From the NCBI GenBank assembly GCA_900540405.1, contig UQFW01000009.1, positions 1 to 30,750 of the forward strand: a DNA stretch of 30,750 bases, read 5' to 3'. Both the position numbers and the translations under genes were made by a program. Source of the DNA: Candidatus Avelusimicrobium faecicola. GTDB taxonomy: Bacteria; Elusimicrobiota; Elusimicrobia; Elusimicrobiales; Elusimicrobiaceae. Under the pieces are notes generated by a model. The model was not told where the DNA came from. It saw nothing but the letters and a program-made list of their open reading frames with translations, and did no database searches. Positions 26,400 through 30,750 of this stretch are shown piece after piece (position 1 is the first letter of the stretch; each line of letters starts with the position of its first letter).

Positions 26400-27433
26400 A
26401 ATGTAATTTTACCCAGTACGGCATTTTTCCGGGCCCCGGTGGCGCGGGCACAATGGTTGATTTTCCCATGCAGGGCATAGTGGGCCATAACCGCAAACGC
26501 GGCGCTTTCTTTGGCAAGCGGGTGGAGGCCCATTTCTTGCGTGGTGTGTATTTGTGCGTGCGGGTTTAAGGTTTGCAAGTTATCCAGTAGCGTTTGGTTG
26601 AACGCCCCGCCGCCCGATACCCAAATTTGGGTGCGGCACGCGGGCGGTAAAAAGTCTAGCGCGCGCGTAATGGCGGCCGAAAGCGTGAAATATTTTTGCA
26701 GGAAAGCGTATCCAAAGGTGTTTTTGTCTAAACTTTTAGGCGGCTTTTGCGCAAAATACGGCAGGTTTAATAATTGCCGCACAAGCGCTTTATCCGCCCG
26801 GCCTTTGCGGGCCAGCGCGCCGTTTTTATCAAACGGACGGTGCAAAACCTGCTGGCAGGTTATATCCATAAGCGTATTGCCGGGGCCGGAGTCAAAACCG
26901 GTGGGAAAAATGCCGCGCCCCACGGCCGTCACGTTGGAAATCCCGCCCACGTTTACCAAGGTGCGCGGGGCCTTTTTGCCCCATAAAAAAGTATCAAAAA
27001 ACGGAATGAGCGGCGCGCCTTCTCCGCCCAGGGCCATATCTTTGGGGCGGAAATCACTTACTACGGGTATGCCTGTTTCGCACGCTAAAAAGGACGGCTC
27101 GCCGATTTGCAACGTGTTGGGTGTTTTGTCTTTGGGGCCGTGATAAACGGTTTGCCCGTGGGAGCCGATAACGCTGATTTGTCCGGCGGACAAGCGGTAT
27201 TTTTTTAAGAAAAGTTTTACTTTTTGCGCATATAATTTGCCCAGGGCAAAATGGAGTTGGCTTAACGGCGCGGCGGGTAATTGGTAGGCGTTTAACAGTT
27301 GTTGTTGCAGGGCGGGCGGATACGCATAGTTTTGGAAAGCCACCACTTCAAACGGGCGCACGCGCACGGCGCAAACGGTTAAGCCGTCTGCACTGGTGCC
27401 GCTCATAAGCCCCAGGGCCAGTTTAGTTTTCAT
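26390..27433 (-). CDS. anmK: Anhydro-N-acetylmuramic acid kinase
   Basis: A 347-residue ASKHA-fold kinase that opens the 1,6-anhydro ring of anhMurNAc and phosphorylates it to MurNAc-6-phosphate. Motifs are the ATP loop GLMSGTSADG (8-17), SHGQTVYH (91-98), TLQIGEPS, FRPKDMALGGEGAPL with the catalytic Asp132, NVGGISN (161-167) and GFDSGPGN (179-186). The residue after the first motif is Leu-Thr where most members have Val/Ile-Asp, a small oddity. AGAGG is the ribosome binding site. It overlaps murQ by 11 bases and nagZ by ten, showing tight coupling. Confidence 0.93.
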   Translation of the reverse strand: MKTKLALGLMSGTSADGLTVCAVRVRPFEVVAFQNYAYPPALQQQLLNAYQLPAAPLSQLHFALGKLYAQKVKLFLKKYRLSAGQISVIGSHGQTVYHGPKDKTPNTLQIGEPSFLACETGIPVVSDFRPKDMALGGEGAPLIPFFDTFLWGKKAPRTLVNVGGISNVTAVGRGIFPTGFDSGPGNTLMDITCQQVLHRPFDKNGALARKGRADKALVRQLLNLPYFAQKPPKSLDKNTFGYAFLQKYFTLSAAITRALDFLPPACRTQIWVSGGGAFNQTLLDNLQTLNPHAQIHTTQEMGLHPLAKESAAFAVMAHYALHGKINHCARATGARKNAVLGKITLCK

Positions 27434-28319
27434 CCAACGCCTCTGCCAAAAAGCCGTTTGCTTTTTTTAACAGCCGCGCCGCATGCGGGCGGTCCAGTTG
27501 TTTTTTAAGCATAACAATCGCCACTTTGACCTGATTGCCGCTTTGGGCCAAATACTGCCCGGCGGTTTGCGGGTCTACCCCGGCAATTTGGGCAATCAGC
27601 CGCGTGGCGCGCGCCACCAGTTTTTTATTGGTGGGTTTTACATCTACCATTAAATTGCCGTACATTTTGCCGCACAGGGCCATGGCCCCGGTGGAAATAA
27701 TGTTGAGCGCCATTTTGGTTGCCGTGCCCGCTTTCATACGGGTGGAACCGCAAAGCGCTTCCGGCCCGGTAGGCAAAAAAAGGGCAATATCCGCATGGGA
27801 AAAATCCGCCTGTTCATTACAGGTAATCAGCGCGGTGCGGGCGCCTAATTGCCGGGCGGCCTCTAATCCGCCCAGTACATAAGGCGTAATGCCGCTGGCC
27901 GTTAGTCCAATTACAAAATCGTGCGCGCGGGCCTGTTGGCGGATGTCCTGCGCCCCCAACGCGGCGTTGTCTTCCGCCCCTTCTTTGGCGCGGAACATTG
28001 CATTTTTACCGCCTGCAATCAGGCCGATAATTTGCGTGGGTTTGACCCCAAACGTGGGCACACATTCCGCCGCTTCCAACACGCCCAAACGGCCGCTGGT
28101 GCCTGCCCCCATAAAAATTATTTTATGCCCGCCCATAAAGGCTTGTGCCGCAGTGCGGATAGCCTGCGCAAGCGGTTTAGACGCCTTTTTTACGGCGCGG
28201 GCGGCGTTGAAATCTTCCGCATTTATTTTGCGGGCAATTTGTAGCGCAGATAAACGGTCTAATCCGCGGGTGTGCGGGTTGGGTTGCTCGGTGGCGATAG
28301 CGTAGCGGTCTTTGGGCAT
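27423..28319 (-). CDS. murQ: N-acetylmuramic acid 6-phosphate etherase
   Basis: A 298-residue SIS-fold lyase that removes D-lactate from MurNAc-6-phosphate to give GlcNAc-6-phosphate. It shows TEQPNPHTRGLDRLS at the N terminus, the SIS phosphosugar loop GAGTSGRLGVLEAAE (71-85) with catalytic Glu85, and GAEDN with Glu116. STRMKAGTATKMALNIIST is also typical. It acts on the AnmK product. GGAGGA lies about a dozen bases before the ATG, inside the end of ampG, and one base separates the two genes. Confidence 0.96.
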   Translation of the reverse strand: MPKDRYAIATEQPNPHTRGLDRLSALQIARKINAEDFNAARAVKKASKPLAQAIRTAAQAFMGGHKIIFMGAGTSGRLGVLEAAECVPTFGVKPTQIIGLIAGGKNAMFRAKEGAEDNAALGAQDIRQQARAHDFVIGLTASGITPYVLGGLEAARQLGARTALITCNEQADFSHADIALFLPTGPEALCGSTRMKAGTATKMALNIISTGAMALCGKMYGNLMVDVKPTNKKLVARATRLIAQIAGVDPQTAGQYLAQSGNQVKVAIVMLKKQLDRPHAARLLKKANGFLAEALDEN

Positions 28320-28320
28320 A

Positions 28321-29646
28321 TCAGTTTCCGTCCTCCAGGCGCATGGTGTGGGCGCGGAAGGCTTTTTCGGTTTCTTCCAGCGTTTGTATTTTTCCCGTCA
28401 GCGGGATAACGGCCAGGGTCACTAAACTAATGATACTGGCTACCATAAAAAAGGTTTCATACCCAAGCCGCATTTGCAAATGCCCGGAAAGCATAGACGG
28501 CACCATCATCCCCAGCGCCATAATGCCGGTGGATATGGCATAGTGCGACGTTTTGTACTTCCCTTGCGAAACATACATAATAAACACGCTAAAAGCCATC
28601 ATGGCCAGGCCGTTGCCAAAATGTTCCAGCGTAATTAACGCAGCCACTACGCTCAGGCCGGGTTTGGCCCAAGCCATATACGCATAAAAGAAGTTCGGCA
28701 AAATCAGAATGACCGCAAACGGCCAGATACATTTTTTGAACCCGTAGCGGCCGAGCAACCACCCGCCCAGTAAATTCCCCGCCACCACGGCCCCCAAACC
28801 CAGCGTGCCTTTAATCAGGCCGTAGCTTTGCATACTCATCCCCAAAGCGCCCTCTGCCGCCGGTTTTAATAAGAATAACGGCACCATTTTTTCTAAAAGT
28901 GCATCACCCAGGCGGTAGAGCAAAATAAACAGCAAAATATACAACATATTTTTTTGCGTAAAGTAGGAGCCAAACGCCTGCCCCCAAGCCGGGCCGCCGG
29001 CCGCGTGGGCGGGTTTATCTCCGGCCGGGCGCGGCAAAAAGCGGTAGTGGTACGCGGTGGCGGCGGCAAACACAAGGCCCAAAAAAGCAAACAGGGCCCC
29101 CCAGTTTAAGGCGCCGGAAAGGCTCGGGCGGAGGAGCCCCACGGCGGATACCAGTGCCCCACTGCCCAAAATCATAGCTAAACGGTAAAAAATGGTGCGT
29201 ATGCCCACAAATTTAGATTGTTCCACCGGGGTTAAAGCAAGCAGGTAATAGCCGTCGGTGGCAATATCCAACGTGGCCGAAATAAACGCCCCCGCCAAAA
29301 AACCGAAAAGCGAAAGCGTGAAAAAAGTGAGATTATTTTGTTGGGCCGCAAAACTAAACGCGTTTACGGCGCACAAAAGCGCCAAGGCCAAAAATAAAAC
29401 CGCCATGGCCAGTTGGGCGCCCAGGAGCCAACGGCGTTTGGTGCCGTGCGCATCCACCAGCGGGCTCCAAAACATTTTCAAAATCCACGGCAGGTACAGC
29501 CACCCCGTCCAAAAAGCAATTTGGGTGTTTTCAAAACCCAGGTCCGCATACAACACGGTGGATACCGCATTAATGATAATATACGGCAGGCCCTCGGCTA
29601 AATACAAGGTGGGTATAAACGCCCACGGGGTGATGGATTTTTTCAT
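28321..29646 (-). CDS. ampG: AmpG-family muropeptide permease
   Basis: A 441-residue MFS protein with about twelve membrane helices. The N terminus PWAFIPTLYLAEGLPYIIIN and the helix 2-3 region WLYLPWILKMFWSPLVD are the AmpG hallmarks, and LDIATDGYYL continues the pattern. It imports GlcNAc-anhydroMurNAc peptides across the inner membrane. Its place directly upstream of murQ, anmK and nagZ makes the substrate very likely. It follows the AI-2E transporter by two bases. Confidence 0.92.
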   Translation of the reverse strand: MKKSITPWAFIPTLYLAEGLPYIIINAVSTVLYADLGFENTQIAFWTGWLYLPWILKMFWSPLVDAHGTKRRWLLGAQLAMAVLFLALALLCAVNAFSFAAQQNNLTFFTLSLFGFLAGAFISATLDIATDGYYLLALTPVEQSKFVGIRTIFYRLAMILGSGALVSAVGLLRPSLSGALNWGALFAFLGLVFAAATAYHYRFLPRPAGDKPAHAAGGPAWGQAFGSYFTQKNMLYILLFILLYRLGDALLEKMVPLFLLKPAAEGALGMSMQSYGLIKGTLGLGAVVAGNLLGGWLLGRYGFKKCIWPFAVILILPNFFYAYMAWAKPGLSVVAALITLEHFGNGLAMMAFSVFIMYVSQGKYKTSHYAISTGIMALGMMVPSMLSGHLQMRLGYETFFMVASIISLVTLAVIPLTGKIQTLEETEKAFRAHTMRLEDGN

Positions 29647-29648
29647 AA

Positions 29649-30671
29649 TTATTTTAAGCTCAACCGCCCGGCCAACAGGTTGGCGAGCGGTTTGGTGGTT
29701 TCGTACCGTTCAAACACCATTTTGGCAATAGCTGTTAAGGGCACCGCTAACAGCGCCCCCATAATGCCCCAAACCAGGGCCCAGTAGATTAAGCAGGCAA
29801 TCACCACAACGGGGTCTAAATCCATCCCTTTGCCCAACCATTTGGTTTCCAAAATATTGCCGATTACAAAGTGAATGGTCGTCAGCAGACAAAGTGCCAG
29901 CGCAATGTGCCAATCCAGCCCGTATTGCAAAAAGAGAACCGGCATAGGCAACATGGTGGAAATAAACGGCCCTAAATTGGGAATAAAGTTTAAGATGAAA
30001 GTTAAAATAGCCAACATCCCGGCCAGTTCGCTCCTTACGCCAAGCAGCACCAGCCAAGTAAAAAACGCCGCCAGCATAGACACAAATAACTTAATGATTA
30101 AGTAAAAAGAAATTTGTTTTTGGATAGTGCCCACCAACGTCGGTTTGTCTACTGCGGAGGAGGCTTTGCCCATAAAAATAAAAATAACAAATAAAGAAAT
30201 AAGCGTTAAGTTGGTTAAAAAAGACACCACCCCGCCGCCTACGCTTTTTACCATATTAAAAACCGGTATTTTGTTAAGGGTATCCACAATAAACTGGGCG
30301 TTTAATTTAATGCTGTACTTTTGGGCGGTTTGCAAGGCCCATTCCAGCGTATCGTTTAATTTTTCCGTATAAATATCGGCCCCGTTTACAAAAGTTTCTA
30401 TGGAGCTGGAAACAAAAAATACGGCCAAGGTGGCCAGGCCCAAAAACACGAGGGCGCACGTCACTAACCCCAAAATATAGGGCACTTGCCATTTTTGTTT
30501 CATAAACCCGGCGGAGGTGTTGGCCACCATATAAATAAATACCGCCAGTACAAAGGGCATCAGCACGGTTTTGGTATAGACCAAAAACGCGGTAAGAGAA
30601 GTAGCCGCCAAAATGAGCATACACACGGTATTAATGGGGGCGTATTTTTCCAGAGAGTTTTTTGTTAGCAT
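29649..30671 (-). CDS. AI-2E family transporter (TqsA/PerM-like)
   Basis: A 340-residue membrane protein, first gene of the recycling operon. Two N-terminal helices (about 14-50) and one at about 66-90 precede a periplasmic or cytoplasmic segment (about 95-145). The conserved C-terminal core follows, with ILNFIPNLGPFISTMLPMPV, HFVIGNILETKWLGKGMDLDPVVV and WGIMGALLAVPLTAI. Family members have been linked to autoinducer-2 export, Na+/H+ antiport and general efflux; the substrate here is unknown. Its position suggests a link to cell-wall products, but that is inference. AAGGAT lies about 12 bases before the ATG. Confidence 0.88.
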   Translation of the reverse strand: MLTKNSLEKYAPINTVCMLILAATSLTAFLVYTKTVLMPFVLAVFIYMVANTSAGFMKQKWQVPYILGLVTCALVFLGLATLAVFFVSSSIETFVNGADIYTEKLNDTLEWALQTAQKYSIKLNAQFIVDTLNKIPVFNMVKSVGGGVVSFLTNLTLISLFVIFIFMGKASSAVDKPTLVGTIQKQISFYLIIKLFVSMLAAFFTWLVLLGVRSELAGMLAILTFILNFIPNLGPFISTMLPMPVLFLQYGLDWHIALALCLLTTIHFVIGNILETKWLGKGMDLDPVVVIACLIYWALVWGIMGALLAVPLTAIAKMVFERYETTKPLANLLAGRLSLK

Positions 30672-30704
30672 AAAACAGTTTTATCCTTAAAATGGGTTTA
30701 GTAT

Positions 30705-30750
30705 ATGGTAGAAAAAGCACGGCAAAAACGCAAGATACGCGTACGGAAAA
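30705..30750 (+). CDS. Possible 5' end of a divergent gene, cut by the window edge
   Basis: An ATG at 30705 opens a frame that stays open for the 15 codons left (MVEKARQKRKIRVRK). It lies 33 bases from the divergent AI-2E transporter start. The N terminus is strongly basic. There is no clear ribosome binding site (only GGG about ten bases upstream), so the start, and even the gene, is tentative. No family can be named from this fragment. Confidence 0.4.
   Translation, partial: MVEKARQKRKIRVRK

Overview
The window is a gene-dense bacterial chromosome segment of about 30.7 kb with roughly balanced GC. It has no RNA genes, insertion sequences, CRISPR arrays or phage genes that I can see. Signs of a diderm (Gram-negative-type) cell are an HldD-type heptose epimerase, a signal-peptide-bearing beta-barrel protein ending in Phe, and a complete muropeptide-recycling set with AmpG. 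A deoxyhypusine-synthase-like gene, a complete F-type ATP synthase operon and paired trypsin-fold proteins would fit a gut Elusimicrobiota-like bacterium. That assignment is inference from gene content only.

Layout. 1-900 is the 3' end of gyrA (the GyrA box lies at the very edge). 1109-2566 is a cytoplasmic GH13 alpha-amylase-family enzyme. 2855-10451 is a complete ATP synthase operon in the order atpI/Z-B-E-F-H-A-[HldD-like epimerase]-G-D-C, closed by a terminator. 10514-13692 holds three separately terminated genes: an SPFH/prohibitin protein, an MFS sugar-type transporter and a membrane-anchored Sel1-repeat protein. 13769-16113 (minus) is a two-gene operon of exported trypsin-fold proteins whose nucleophile position is Cys (GYCGSP and GFCGSP). 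16241-17488 (minus) is glyA. 17673-24415 (plus) is a tightly packed, partly overlapping series: deoxyhypusine-synthase-like, outer-membrane barrel, DoxX-like, dnaX, recR, comEC. It is followed by a guanine-deaminase-type gene at 24443. 24984-30671 (minus) is a five-gene operon reading from right to left: AI-2E family transporter, ampG, murQ, anmK, nagZ. A divergent gene starts at the right edge.

How the genes work together. The ATP synthase set encodes every F0 and F1 subunit, and the c-subunit ligands look proton-type. AmpG brings anhydro-muropeptides in, NagZ removes GlcNAc, AnmK phosphorylates anhydroMurNAc, and MurQ converts MurNAc-6P to GlcNAc-6P, so most of the peptidoglycan recycling route sits in one transcript. 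dnaX, recR and comEC group replication, recombination and DNA uptake.

The most unusual content is the tandem pair of exported PA-clan proteins with an apparent His-Asp-Cys triad and long Ala/Lys/Arg-rich segments before the catalytic domain. Next in interest are the bacterial deoxyhypusine-synthase-like gene coupled to an outer-membrane protein, the epimerase nested inside the ATP synthase operon, and a ComEC whose C-terminal metallo-beta-lactamase-like region has lost the metal-binding motif. No stretch longer than 300 bases lacks a gene. The longest gap (2567-2854) holds a terminator, a promoter and a leader hairpin.
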